A DNA stretch of 64,000 nt from Streptomyces roseicoloratus (GCF_004117935.1 NZ_SDOY01000118.1:214501-278500), one strand, 5' to 3'; positions 28,425 to 36,919 are shown, numbered from the stretch's first letter. The notes: generated by a model not told the origin, from the letters alone. Made by a program: numbers and translations.

Positions 28425-29644
28425 GGGCGCGGACTCTCCTTGCGTGCCTCGTCTACGTCACGTACGTCCTTTGGCGCGGGGCTCCCACCGGCCGCGGGCG
28501 CCGTCGGTGCCACGGGCGGCACCGGCGCCACGAACGCCGGCAACAGGCCGACCAGCACCGAGACGGCCGGCCACACCGGCAGCGCCGGCGCCTCCAGCGG
28601 TACGACCCCGGGGTGCAGCGCCTCCGGCACGGCCGCGCCGGTACGGATCACCAGCACCGCCACCGCCACCCCGGAACCGGCGACCAGCCACGCCCGCACA
28701 CCCCACCGGTCCGGCCGGTAGCGCGTGCGCACCGCCCTGCGCCCGCCGAGCCGCAGCCCCGCGACCGCCGCGACGAGCCCCGCCACGCACAGCGGCAGCC
28801 CGTACCCGGCGCCCTGCGCGGCCAGCAGGCCGTACGAGCCGGCGCACACGCCGAGCAGCCCGCCGAGCGTCAGCGCGTTGGTCGTGCGCCGCACGGCGGG
28901 CGGCACCTGCGCCGTACGGCCGTACCCGCGCGCGTCCATCGACGCCGCAACCGCCACCGATCGCTCCAGCGCGCCCTCGATCACGGGCAGCCCGATCTGC
29001 AGCAGCGCCCGCACGCCGCCGGCCGGCCGGCCGCGCAGCCGGCGTGCGGTGCGCAGCCGCACCACGTCGGCGACGAGGTTCGGCGCGAACGTCATGGCCA
29101 CGACGACGGCGACCCCGGCCTCGTACAGCGCCCCCGGCAGCGACTTCAGCAGCCGGGAGGGATTGGCGAGCGCGTTCGCCGCGCCCACGCAGATCAGCAG
29201 GGCGGCCAGCTTCAGCCCGTCGTACAGCGCGAACAGCAGCTGCTCGGCCGTGACCCGGCCGCCGAACCGGATTCCCTGCGCCCAGTCGGGCAGGGGCACT
29301 TCGGGCAGCGTGAACAGCGGGTGCGAGCCGGGGATCGGCGAGCCGAGGAGCAGCGAGAAGAGCACGCGGAGCCCGACCACGAAGAGACCGAGCTTCACGA
29401 ACGCGCCGTACGAGCGGGCCCAGGGCGCGTCGGTACGGCGGGCGGCGACGACATAACCGGCGACGCCCACGATCAGCCCGAGCAGCAGCGGATTGGTGGT
29501 CCGCGACGCGGCCACGGCCAGCCCGAGCGCCCAGAGCCACCAGGCACCGGGGTGCAGCGCGTTGGCCCGCGTGGCGGCCGGCGCCCGCAGGCGCGCGGCC
29601 GGCCCGGGCGCCTCCGCCTGCCCCGCCGGCGGTCTCGCGGTCAT
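28421..29644 (-). CDS. ECF transporter transmembrane (T/CbiQ-type) component
   Basis: 407 residues from ATG 29644. About eight hydrophobic segments are seen, and the cytoplasmic coupling motif typical of EcfT/CbiQ (AASMDARGYGR, the A-x-x-x-R-G signature) is present near residue 240. The C-terminal ~40 residues are Pro/Ala-rich. It overlaps both neighbours by 4 bp, confirming operon membership. Confidence 0.92.
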   Translation of the reverse strand: MTARPPAGQAEAPGPAARLRAPAATRANALHPGAWWLWALGLAVAASRTTNPLLLGLIVGVAGYVVAARRTDAPWARSYGAFVKLGLFVVGLRVLFSLLLGSPIPGSHPLFTLPEVPLPDWAQGIRFGGRVTAEQLLFALYDGLKLAALLICVGAANALANPSRLLKSLPGALYEAGVAVVVAMTFAPNLVADVVRLRTARRLRGRPAGGVRALLQIGLPVIEGALERSVAVAASMDARGYGRTAQVPPAVRRTTNALTLGGLLGVCAGSYGLLAAQGAGYGLPLCVAGLVAAVAGLRLGGRRAVRTRYRPDRWGVRAWLVAGSGVAVAVLVIRTGAAVPEALHPGVVPLEAPALPVWPAVSVLVGLLPAFVAPVPPVAPTAPAAGGSPAPKDVRDVDEARKESPRP

Positions 29645-30387
29645 CGGCCGCGGCGGCGGGCCTGCCAGACGCCCGCGGCGCCGAGGAGGAGCACGGCGGC
29701 TCCGCCCGCGACGAGACCGAGGGACGGGCCACCGGTGTCCGACGAGGCCGACGAGGAAGAGGAGGAAGAGGAGGAAGAGGAGGCGGACGGGGCGGGCTCC
29801 GCCGTCGGCTTCGTGCCCGGCTTCGTCCCCGGCGCGGTGTCCGGCAGCGTCACCTGCTCGCCGCAGCCCTGCCGCGGGTAGCCGGAGATGCCGCACAACA
29901 GCGCGTTGCTGTCGTACCGCAGCGGCTTGGCGACGGCCGCCAGTGCCTCCGCGGCGGTGGCCTCCTCCCGTACGCGCGGGCAGTCGGTCCGTACCGCCGG
30001 AATCGGCGGGGTCTCGCCGGTCGGCGCGTCCTCGGCGCCGCCGAAGTCGACGACCACGGCGACCCGCTTCGTCCCGTCCTTCTTCCCGACGCCCGCGCAG
30101 ATGCGGGCGAAGTCGGGGGCGGCGGAGGGCTGGGTCGCGTCGGCGGCGTCACGGCTGACGGCGAAGCGGAAGCCGACGACGTCGCCGTCCTCGGGCCGGG
30201 CGAGCGCCGGGCCCAGGGAGGCGTAGCCCCACTTCCCGACGGCGCCGGAACCGGAACCGGCGGTCGTGCCCGAGGCCGGGCCCTCCCAGAAGGACCAGTA
30301 GCGGTAGCCGGACTCCGCCCCGGCGGGCGCCGCGACGGCGAGCGTCAGGATCGCTGCGCCGACGCCCGCGGCGAGCCGGGTCCTCAC
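29641..30387 (-). CDS. Secreted membrane-anchored accessory protein of the cobalamin operon (SCO2322-like)
   Basis: 248 residues from a GTG that overlaps the upstream gene's stop (GTGA). A signal peptide (LAAGVGAAILTLAVAAPAGA) is followed by a domain starting ESGYRYWSFWEG, two Cys-containing segments (DFARICAGVGKKDG, ALLCGISGYPRQGCG), a poly-Ser linker and a C-terminal transmembrane helix. This arrangement is familiar from Streptomyces ECF-cobalamin loci, but its biochemical role is not established; an extracytoplasmic binding or docking role is inferred. Confidence 0.75.
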   Translation of the reverse strand: MRTRLAAGVGAAILTLAVAAPAGAESGYRYWSFWEGPASGTTAGSGSGAVGKWGYASLGPALARPEDGDVVGFRFAVSRDAADATQPSAAPDFARICAGVGKKDGTKRVAVVVDFGGAEDAPTGETPPIPAVRTDCPRVREEATAAEALAAVAKPLRYDSNALLCGISGYPRQGCGEQVTLPDTAPGTKPGTKPTAEPAPSASSSSSSSSSSSASSDTGGPSLGLVAGGAAVLLLGAAGVWQARRRGR

Positions 30388-31703
30388 TTCTTGCGGCCGC
30401 TCAGAAGGAAGCCGATGCCGACGCCGACGACCGTGCCGATGCCGATGATCCACCACAGGTCGAAGCCGCCCTCGTCCTCGTCGGCGCCCGCGGACGCCTG
30501 CGAGTTGTCGGGCGCCTTGGGCTCGGGGCCGGTGGCGTTCAGCTTCTTCAGGAGGTCGACCGTGCCGAAGGCGCGCGGGTCGGTGTCCATGGCGTGCGCG
30601 GCGAAGACCAGCTGGGCGTAGGCGGCGGGGCCGTTGGTCTCGGCCCAGGTCGCGGCGTTCTTCTCGAGCCAGGCCAGCGCGCCGCCGGCCTCCTTCTTGG
30701 CGCCGGAGGCGGCGAGCGCCACGACGGCGTCGGCGGTGTTGCCGTAGTCGGGCAGCTCGGCGGGCTCGGCGGCGCCGGGCATCGGGGGCGCGACGAGGTG
30801 GCCGGTCTTCGCGAGCTGCGCGGCGAGGTAGGAGGCGCCGTTGAGGGCGGCCCGCTCGGGCGTGGGCTTGCCGGTCTGGTCGGTGCAGACCGGCTTCTGC
30901 TCGGGGTCCGCGCCGCGGGCGGTGATGCCCTTGCCGAGGCCGGCCAGGGTGGCGGCGGCCGTGGCGTCGGCGTTGGCGAGGAGCTTGCCGTTCTTGTCGG
31001 GCTGGTAGGCGAAGGCGCCCCCGGCACCGGCCGCGGTCTTGTCCGTCGTGCCGGCGGCGGCCTTGTCCGCCTCGCCGCCCGCGGCCTTCTCCGTCCCACC
31101 GGTGCACGGCAGGGCGAAGGTGAGGAGCGCGTCGTACGGGGTCTTGCCGTCGGCCGACTTCACGAGGCCGGGGCGGACGCCGGAGGCGGCGAAGGCGCCG
31201 ATGACGATCGAGGTGGAGTTGGCGTCGCTGGGGCCGCCGGGCATGTAGCCCCAGCCGCCGTCCTTGTTCTGGACGCTCTTCAGCCACTCGACGCCCGCCT
31301 TGACGGCCTTGTCGTTCTTCGCCGGGGCGACGGACTGGCGCTTCACCGCGCCGAGGGCCTGGACGGCGGCGGCGGTGGAGTTGCTGTCCACCATGGTCGT
31401 GGCGTCGCAGGCCTTCGCCGGGTCCGGGCGGTACGCGGCGAAGCCGCCGTTGGCGCACTGCTGGCCGAGCAGCCAGTCCACGGCCTGGTCGGCGGGCTGG
31501 ATCCCGGAGGTGCGCTGCGCGAGGAAGGCGAGCGACTGCCGCCAGACGCCGTCGTAGGTCGGGTCGGACGTGCCGTAGAGCCCCGCCGGGACCGTGACGG
31601 GCGAGGGGGTCGGCGAGGGCGCTGCGGCGGCCACTCCGGCGGCGGTGGTGCTGAGCACGGCACCGGCCGCGAGTGCGGCGGCGGCGCGGCGAACGCTGAT
31701 CAT
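30384..31703 (-). CDS. Secreted, membrane-anchored alpha/alpha-toroid (prenyltransferase/squalene oxidase repeat) protein of the cobalamin operon
   Basis: 439 residues: signal peptide (residues 1-28), repeated helical hairpins of the squalene/prenyltransferase type (AVDWLLGQQCANGGFAAYRP, GVEWLKSVQNKDGGWGYMPG), then a Glu-rich linker and a C-terminal helix (WWIIGIGTVVGVGIGFLLSG). Animal intrinsic factor and transcobalamin use the same toroid fold to hold cobalamin. As the first gene behind a cobalamin riboswitch, it is probably the extracytoplasmic corrinoid-capturing protein; this is inference. Start ATG 31703, GGGAC leader. Confidence 0.8.
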   Translation of the reverse strand: MISVRRAAAALAAGAVLSTTAAGVAAAAPSPTPSPVTVPAGLYGTSDPTYDGVWRQSLAFLAQRTSGIQPADQAVDWLLGQQCANGGFAAYRPDPAKACDATTMVDSNSTAAAVQALGAVKRQSVAPAKNDKAVKAGVEWLKSVQNKDGGWGYMPGGPSDANSTSIVIGAFAASGVRPGLVKSADGKTPYDALLTFALPCTGGTEKAAGGEADKAAAGTTDKTAAGAGGAFAYQPDKNGKLLANADATAAATLAGLGKGITARGADPEQKPVCTDQTGKPTPERAALNGASYLAAQLAKTGHLVAPPMPGAAEPAELPDYGNTADAVVALAASGAKKEAGGALAWLEKNAATWAETNGPAAYAQLVFAAHAMDTDPRAFGTVDLLKKLNATGPEPKAPDNSQASAGADEDEGGFDLWWIIGIGTVVGVGIGFLLSGRKK

Positions 31704-31779
31704 GGGTCCCTCTCTGCGGGCACCGGACACCGGCACCCCGGGGGGCCAGCCTCCGGCGCCGTATTCCTCGACGGTGCCG

Positions 31780-31890
31780 GCGCTCACGTCCCGTACCGGG
31801 CATTCCGACTCGCCACTCGGGGTGGCTCACGGCTGCGGGTCAGTGCCGGATTCCCACCGGCTTCCCCCCGCACGGGCATGACGACGACCG
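31780..31890 (-). promoter_or_regulatory. Cobalamin (B12) riboswitch
   Basis: Read on the minus strand, the leader contains GGGAAGCCGGTGGGAATCC, then ACTGACCCGCAGCCGTGA and the B12-box-like GAGTCGGAATGCC (31811-31799). These are the conserved core elements of cobalamin riboswitches in the right order. It ends about 75 nt before the toroid-protein start and should repress the operon when cobalamin is plentiful. Exact borders were not folded. Confidence 0.88.
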
Positions 31891-31929
31891 CCCACTTTAC
31901 CGGCCTGCCGCCGGCCGCTCCCGGAGCCG

Positions 31930-32062
31930 TACGTCACACCGCCGGGCGCGCCCCGCCAGGTGCGCCGCGTCACACCGCCAGGTACGCGCCCGCCACCCGC
32001 TGCCGTGTCACACCGTCAGGTACGCGCCCGCCACCGCTGCCGCGTCACACCGCCACGTACGC
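31930..32062 (-). repeat. Tandem ~37-bp repeats duplicating the 3' end of the MBL gene, stop codon included
   Basis: GTCACACCG recurs at 31933, 31969, 32007 and 32044, each followed by a GTACG/GCG segment. On the minus strand each unit reads as a codon string close to Tyr-Leu-Ala-Val-stop, the same as the last codons of the MBL-fold gene. So the gene end was amplified three to four times downstream of itself. Confidence 0.7.
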
Positions 32063-33097
32063 CACCGGGTCGGTGCCGGCCACCGGCTCGGCGCGGCCCA
32101 GCTTCACCAGGCGGCGGACGTGGGCCTCGGCCTCGCTGACGGCGATGTTGCGGGAACCGTACGGGATGCGGTCCCAGGGACGGTTCCACTCCATGCGCTC
32201 GGCGAGCTGCCACGGCGTGAGCGGCACGACGAGCAGGGCCAGCAGTCCGGTGAGGCGTTCCTCGTGGTGGGCGAGGAGCTCGCGGACCCGGCCGGCGGCG
32301 TCGGTGAAGGCGTGCTGGTGGGCCGGGAGCACCTCGGCGACGCCGAGCCGGCCGATCCGCTCCAGCGAGTCGAGGTAGTCGCCCAGGGGGTCGGTCCCGG
32401 TGACGTCGTCGGGGTCCTCGTACAGGCCGATGTGGGGGCTGATGCCGGGCAGCAGGTGGTCGCCGGAGAACAGCCGGCCGTGGCCGGGCAGCCCGGCCGG
32501 ATGGGCCTCCTCCAGGTGGAGGCAGACGTGGCCGGGCGTGTGGCCCGGCGTCCAGACGGCGCGGAGCCGGCGGCCGGCCAGGTCGAGGAGCTCGCCGGGC
32601 ACGATCTCGCGGTCGGGCAGCGCGGAGCGCAGTCCGGGCAGCGTCCGCATCCGCCCGCCCGCGGCCCGGGCGGCGCGCAGCGGGGCGGTGTGCTCGTCGG
32701 GCGCGCCGACGGCGGCGAGCTTGCGGGCCAGGTAGTCGAGCCAGGTCCCGGGCTCGGCGTCGCGGGTGCGGCGGACGACGGCGATGTCGGCGGCGTGCAT
32801 GGCGATCCAGGCGCCGGACTCCTCGCGCACCCTGCCGGAGAGGCCGTGGTGGTCGGGGTGGTGGTGGGTGACGACGACGCCGTGGACGTCGGCGGGCGAG
32901 AGGCCCAGAGCGCCGAGCCCGGCCGAGAGCTCGCCCCAGGACTCGGGATCGTCCCAGCCGGTGTCGACGAGTACGGGCCCGCGGTCGGTGTCGAGGACGT
33001 GGACGAGGGTGTGCCCGAGCGGGTTGTCCGGGATCGGCACCCGCAACGACCAGACGCCCCCGCCGTGTCGGGTCACCGCTTCGGTCACCTCGGTCAT
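32045..33097 (-). CDS. MBL-fold metallo-hydrolase
   Basis: 350 residues. The zinc motif VVVTHHHPDHHGL (about residues 74-86), a later TPGHTPGH and LFSGDHLL give the metallo-beta-lactamase fold; PAHQH near 240 adds another ligand. The C-terminal ~80 residues form a helical/winged domain as in glyoxalase II-like or CoA-thioester-hydrolysing members. It is divergent from the aldehyde dehydrogenase/ferredoxin pair and shares their operator palindrome, suggesting a part in the same catabolic pathway, perhaps as a thioesterase or lactonase. Confidence 0.88.
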   Translation of the reverse strand: MTEVTEAVTRHGGGVWSLRVPIPDNPLGHTLVHVLDTDRGPVLVDTGWDDPESWGELSAGLGALGLSPADVHGVVVTHHHPDHHGLSGRVREESGAWIAMHAADIAVVRRTRDAEPGTWLDYLARKLAAVGAPDEHTAPLRAARAAGGRMRTLPGLRSALPDREIVPGELLDLAGRRLRAVWTPGHTPGHVCLHLEEAHPAGLPGHGRLFSGDHLLPGISPHIGLYEDPDDVTGTDPLGDYLDSLERIGRLGVAEVLPAHQHAFTDAAGRVRELLAHHEERLTGLLALLVVPLTPWQLAERMEWNRPWDRIPYGSRNIAVSEAEAHVRRLVKLGRAEPVAGTDPVAYVAV

Positions 33098-33142
33098 GGC
33101 GCCCTCATCTCGAGTCGGCTCGGTCCCGGTACGGCCAGGGCC

Positions 33143-33170
33143 ACTATAACGAGAACTGACGTGTCGTCAG
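33143..33170 (-). promoter_or_regulatory. MBL promoter with CTGA-N7-TCAG operator
   Basis: CTGACGTGTCGTCAG (33156-33170) lies 59 bp upstream of the MBL start. On the minus strand TATAGT (33148-33143) is a good -10, and the palindrome overlaps the expected -35 and spacer, a classical repressor position. AACGAGAACTG (33149-33159) recurs at the ALDH promoter. Confidence 0.6.
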
Positions 33171-33425
33171 AGACCTGTGCGCGCTTCGGGATTCAGGCCG
33201 GGCGTCCCCTCTGCAGGGGGTCGCCGAAGCCGCGGCCCGTTCGTGCGGCGCGGTGCGCAGACCCTCGTGGGCGGCGCGGCGCTCGCCGCGCCGGGCGTGC
33301 CGGTCGGGGTGGGGGCCGTGGGTGCACGGCCCTGACGGGCCCCGCTCCCGTTCGCCGCGCTCCCTCGCCGCCGGTGGTGAACCCGCTGGTGGGGGTGGGC
33401 CCCGTTCGGTCCCGCGTATGGCCAA
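33171..33425. other. Middle of the 403-bp divergent MBL/ALDH region
   Basis: GC-rich sequence without a convincing gene or motif. It separates two promoter regions that each carry the same palindrome and the same AACGAGAACTG 11-mer. Confidence 0.4.
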
Positions 33426-33470
33426 CTGAAACGAGAACTGGTATCAGTTCTGGAACTGAAGCACCGTCAG
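33426..33470 (+). promoter_or_regulatory. Aldehyde dehydrogenase operator region
   Basis: CTGAAGCACCGTCAG (33456-33470) ends 30 bp before the ATG. Just upstream, AGAACTG-GTAT-CAGTTCT and CAGTTC-TG-GAACTG form overlapping inverted repeats (33434-33458), and AACGAGAACTG (33430-33440) is shared with the MBL promoter. Confidence 0.55.
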
Positions 33471-33500
33471 AAATCGCGTGGTTCCGGGAGGCAGTCGGTC

Positions 33501-34973
33501 ATGACCGAGCTTGTGGAGCACGGAAAACTGTTCATCGGCGGCGAGTTGACCGATCCGCTCGGCAGCGAGGTCATCGAGGTGATCTCCCCGCACACCGAGG
33601 AGGTCATCGGCCGCGTCCCGCACGCCGCCGAGGCCGATGTCGACCGGGCCGTCGCCGCCGCGCGCCGCGCCTTCGACCACGGCCCCTGGCCGCGGGCCAC
33701 GCTGGAGGAGCGGATCGAGGTCGTCGGGCGGATCAAGGACGCCGTCGCCGTACGGCACGAGGAGATCGCCCGTTCCATCAGCTCCCAGAACGGCTCGCCC
33801 TACTCCTGGTCCGTCCTCGCGCAGGCGCTCGGCGCGATGATGGTGTGGGATTCGGCCATCACGGTGGCCCGGCAGTACGCCTTCGAGGAGCGGCGGGCCG
33901 GAGTCCTCGGGCCGCTGCTCGTCCGGCGCGAGCCGGTCGGCGTGGTGGCGGCCGTGGTGCCGTGGAACGTGCCGCAGTTCACCGCCGCCGCCAAACTCGG
34001 GCCCGCGCTGCTCGCGGGCTGCTCCGTGATCCTCAAGCCCTCGCCGGAGTCGCCGCTCGACGCGTACATCCTCGGCGAGATCGCGGCCGAGGCCGGGCTG
34101 CCCGAAGGCGTCCTCTCCATCCTGCCCGCGGACCGGGAGGTCAGCGAGTACCTGGTCGGGCACCCCGGCGTCGACAAGGTCTCCTTCACCGGCTCGGTGG
34201 CGGCCGGCCGGCGCGTCATGGAGGTCGCCTCCCGCCACCTCACCCGCGTCACCCTGGAACTCGGCGGCAAGTCCGCCGCGGTCGTCCTGCCGGACGCGGA
34301 CCTCGACGCGGCCGTCGCCGGGATCGTGCCCGCCGCGTGGATGAACAACGGCCAGGCCTGCGTCGCCCAGACCCGCATCCTCGCCCCGCGCTCCCGCTAC
34401 GAGGAGATCGCCGAGGCGTTCGCGGCGGCGGCAGGCGCGCTCGTCGTCGGCGACCCGCTGGACCCGGCCACCCAGGTCGGCCCGCTCGTCGCCCGCCGCC
34501 AGCAGCAGCGCTCGCTCGACTACATCGGCATCGGCCAGGCGGAGGGCGCCAAGGTCCTGGCCGGCGGCGGCCGTCCGGCGGGCCTGGACCGCGGCTGGTA
34601 CGTCGAACCGACCCTCTTCGGCGGCGTCGACAACACGATGCGGATCGCCCGCGAGGAGATCTTCGGCCCGGTCATCTGCCTCCTCCCGTACGAGGACGAG
34701 GCCGAGGCGCTGCGGATCGCGAACGACTCCGACTACGGGCTCTCCGGCAGCGTCTGGACCGGCGACGTCGACCGCGGCGTCGACTTCGCCCGCCGGGTCC
34801 GCACCGGCACCTTCAACGTCAACACCTTCAGCCTCGACATGCTCGGCCCGTTCGGCGGCTACAAGAACAGCGGCCTGGGCCGGGAGTTCGGGCCCGAGGG
34901 CCTGTCCGAGTACCTGGAGCACAAGATGATCCACCTGCCCGCCGGCTACGAGGGCCCGGGGAGTGGTGCCTGA
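33501..34973 (+). CDS. NAD(P)-dependent aldehyde dehydrogenase
   Basis: 490 residues. The catalytic Glu253 is in TLELGGKSA and the Cys287 in NNGQACVAQ; the cofactor region VVPWNVP and the C-terminal PFGGYKNSGLGRE are standard. It should oxidise an aldehyde to the acid. Its stop overlaps the ferredoxin start by one base, so the two are one operon. With the P450 and FadE34-like gene elsewhere in the window it may oxidise a steroid or alkyl side-chain aldehyde made by P450 chemistry; the substrate is inferred. Confidence 0.93.
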   Translation: MTELVEHGKLFIGGELTDPLGSEVIEVISPHTEEVIGRVPHAAEADVDRAVAAARRAFDHGPWPRATLEERIEVVGRIKDAVAVRHEEIARSISSQNGSPYSWSVLAQALGAMMVWDSAITVARQYAFEERRAGVLGPLLVRREPVGVVAAVVPWNVPQFTAAAKLGPALLAGCSVILKPSPESPLDAYILGEIAAEAGLPEGVLSILPADREVSEYLVGHPGVDKVSFTGSVAAGRRVMEVASRHLTRVTLELGGKSAAVVLPDADLDAAVAGIVPAAWMNNGQACVAQTRILAPRSRYEEIAEAFAAAAGALVVGDPLDPATQVGPLVARRQQQRSLDYIGIGQAEGAKVLAGGGRPAGLDRGWYVEPTLFGGVDNTMRIAREEIFGPVICLLPYEDEAEALRIANDSDYGLSGSVWTGDVDRGVDFARRVRTGTFNVNTFSLDMLGPFGGYKNSGLGREFGPEGLSEYLEHKMIHLPAGYEGPGSGA

Positions 34974-35206
34974 TGGGCGACCGCTGGCACGTGGAGGTCG
35001 ACCGGGGCGTCTGCATCGGCTCCGGCATGTGCGTCGGCCACGCCCCCGACGCCTTCCGCCTCGACACCGCCCGCCAGTCCCACCCGCGCGAGCCGGTGTC
35101 GGACGCGAACGAACGCCTCCTCGCGGCGGCGGAGGGCTGCCCGGTGGAGGCGATCTCCCTCGCCCTCGCGGACGGCGGCGAGCCGGTGTTCCCGCCGGAG
35201 GAGTAG
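34973..35206 (+). CDS. 3Fe-4S ferredoxin
   Basis: 77 residues. Three cluster Cys are at 14 and 20 (CIGSGMC) and at 56 (GCPVEAI), the spacing of actinobacterial 3Fe-4S ferredoxins that feed electrons to cytochromes P450. In mycobacteria FdxD (Rv3503c) belongs to the KstR regulon. Translationally coupled to the aldehyde dehydrogenase. The nearest P450 is the CYP125-like gene ~12 kb away. Confidence 0.9.
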   Translation: MGDRWHVEVDRGVCIGSGMCVGHAPDAFRLDTARQSHPREPVSDANERLLAAAEGCPVEAISLALADGGEPVFPPEE

Positions 35207-35321
35207 CCGCCCGGGGCGCCACGGCCTTCGTCCCGACCCCGGACAAGGGCTTCCCTTATGCAAAACTACTGCCTTGATCACGGGGGCAAGAGGCCCTTGT
35301 GCGCGCGGAATGGGGAGTGTT

Positions 35322-35870
35322 GTGCGCAAGGCGAGGCTGATGACCGCGGCCGCGGCTGCCGGTGTGGTGCTGCTCGTTGCCGGCTGTGGGAGCAACGGCG
35401 GCTCGGACAAGGGCGGTTCGTCCGCGGGTGCCGGCGGCTCCTCGGCCGGCTCGACGGCGGGCGGCGGCGCGGGGACCGGTGGCGACGAGGCCCTGACGGC
35501 CGACGACGTCAAGCAGGAGATCGAGACCGCGGCCACCGGCGCGGGCTTCGTCCAGGCCGCGACCGGCGACCAGGTCCCGCCCGGCCTGGAGAAGTGCATG
35601 GTCTCCTGGAGCGCCGAGGCCAAGAAGGCCGCCGACCCGAAGAAGTCCTACACGGACACCGTGGCGGCGCTCGGCAAGGAGTCCTGGAAGACGGACAAGA
35701 CCTTCTCGCAGAGCGGCTCGACCATCACCAGCCTCTCCAAGGGAGGCTGGCAGCTCAAGGCCAGCGACCACAGCGCCGGCGTCCTGAAGCTGGTGATGTT
35801 CATCGCCACCGACACCTCGCCCGCCTGCGAGGCCCTGTTCAAGGCCGACCTGGAGAAGAGCAAGCAGTAG
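35322..35870 (+). CDS. Putative lipoprotein of unknown function
   Basis: 182 residues from GTG 35322, selected because GGGGAG lies 5 nt before it; an in-frame ATG (35310) is possible. Signal peptide with lipobox LVAGC (Cys near 21), then a Gly/Ser-rich spacer and a compact domain (ADDVKQEIETAATGAGF, KCMVSWSAEAKK, Cys in SPACEALF). Two Cys may form a disulfide. Probably an outer-face membrane lipoprotein; no family recognised. Confidence 0.75.
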   Translation: MRKARLMTAAAAAGVVLLVAGCGSNGGSDKGGSSAGAGGSSAGSTAGGGAGTGGDEALTADDVKQEIETAATGAGFVQAATGDQVPPGLEKCMVSWSAEAKKAADPKKSYTDTVAALGKESWKTDKTFSQSGSTITSLSKGGWQLKASDHSAGVLKLVMFIATDTSPACEALFKADLEKSKQ

Positions 35871-36003
35871 GACGGGCGGAGCCCGACCGGGAATCGGCCG
35901 GGACCGCGCCCCGCGCCGCCCCTCGGGGGCGCGGGCCGGGTCCTCACTCGTGGGGTCCTCGGATCCTCGGGAGCGCGGGCGGGGCGCGGGCGGGGCGCGG
36001 ACC

Positions 36004-36621
36004 TCAGGGCGTCGCCGTCACCTCGGGTGCCGTCAGGTCGATCAGGCGGCAGACCGTCTCGATGTCGATCTTCACCTGTGCGATCGACGCCCGGCCCGAC
36101 AGCCAGGTGATCAGCGCCGAGTGCCAGGTGTGCTCGATCACCCGCACCGCCGACAGCTGCTCCGGTGTCGGGTGCTCCGCGCCCATCGCGTCCAGGATGA
36201 TCGCGGTCGTCAGCCGCGACACCGTGTCGACCTCGGGGCTCACGCTGCGGTCGGCGAAGGTCAGCGCCCGCACCATCGCGTCCGCGAGCTGCGGTTCGCG
36301 CTGCAGCGCGCGGAAGGCCCGCATCAGGGTCTCGGCCACCCGTTCGGCCGGGTCCTCGGCCGCCGGCGGGCGTTTGCGCAGCGTGGTGTGCAGGTGCTGC
36401 AGCTGGTCCTGCATGGTGGCGACCAGGAGGTGGATCTTGGACGGGAAGTAGCGGTAGAGCGTGCCGAGCGCCACTCCGGCCGCCTCGGCGACCTCCCGCA
36501 TCTGGACGGCCTCGAAACCGCCGCGACCGGCCAGCTGGGCACTGGCGTGCAGGATGCGCCGGCGGCGTGCCTCCTGGCGCTCTGTCAGGGGCGGCGACGC
36601 AGGTCTGCCTTCCGCGTTCAT
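36004..36621 (-). CDS. kstR: TetR-family repressor of the KstR (steroid catabolism) group
   Basis: 205 residues. The DNA-binding domain (about 15-62) reads ARRRRILHASAQLAGRGGFE, AVQMREVAEAAGVALGTLYR and YFPSKIHLLV, which is strikingly close to KstR (Rv3574). The ligand domain keeps LADAMVRALTFADRS and the AHVIEHTW-like region of KstR. KstR represses cholesterol side-chain genes and is released by a 3-oxo-4-cholestenoyl-type CoA ester. Exact KstR-pattern sites occur in this window at 36902 and 55935. Unlike mycobacteria, it is not next to the FadE34-like gene. Confidence 0.85.
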   Translation of the reverse strand: MNAEGRPASPPLTERQEARRRRILHASAQLAGRGGFEAVQMREVAEAAGVALGTLYRYFPSKIHLLVATMQDQLQHLHTTLRKRPPAAEDPAERVAETLMRAFRALQREPQLADAMVRALTFADRSVSPEVDTVSRLTTAIILDAMGAEHPTPEQLSAVRVIEHTWHSALITWLSGRASIAQVKIDIETVCRLIDLTAPEVTATP

Positions 36622-36762
36622 GAGGTCCCCGTTCCGTGCGGTGCCGTGCGGTGGCGGAGCGACAGTATGGGACGGGCGACGGCCGTGGCGCGAATCACCT
36701 GTTCCGGATCTCCCGACGGAGCTACCTGCCGGTAGATTCTGTGCTCCTCGAAGGATCAAGAA

Positions 36763-36886
36763 GATCGGTCGAGCGGATCGGTCGAGCGGATCGGTCGAGC
36801 GGATCGGTCGAGCCGTTCCGGTCGATCCCGGCGGATCGAGCGGATCGACCGGATCCAGCAGATCAAGAAGATCTTGAGTGATCAAG
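36763..36886. repeat. Four tandem 13-bp units and inverted repeats in the kstR-glycosyltransferase gap
   Basis: GATCGGTCGAGCG repeats four times (36763-36814; last copy ends in C). GATCAAGAAGATC flanks this at ~36755 and ~36861. CTTGA-GTGA-TCAAG (36873-36886) is an inverted repeat, and GATCAAGTCT appears twice (36880 and 36893). No gene is visible in the 347-bp gap. Confidence 0.7.
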
Positions 36887-36901
36887 TCTCGCGATCAAGT
36901 C

Positions 36902-36919
36902 TGTAACTTGTTCTAGATT
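36902..36919 (+). promoter_or_regulatory. Exact KstR-pattern operator overlapping a -10 element
   Basis: TGTAACTTGTTCTA (36902-36915) fits TNNAACNNGTTNNA at every fixed position. TAGATT (36914-36919), a TANNNT -10, begins inside it and reads toward the glycosyltransferase gene 50 bp away. The site is 281 bp upstream of the kstR start on the other strand, so it could serve either direction. Confidence 0.65.

Noticed and set aside
31933..32060. CRISPR-like array
   Set aside because: Period is ~37 bp with no separate unique spacers; the units are simple tandem copies of a gene end.
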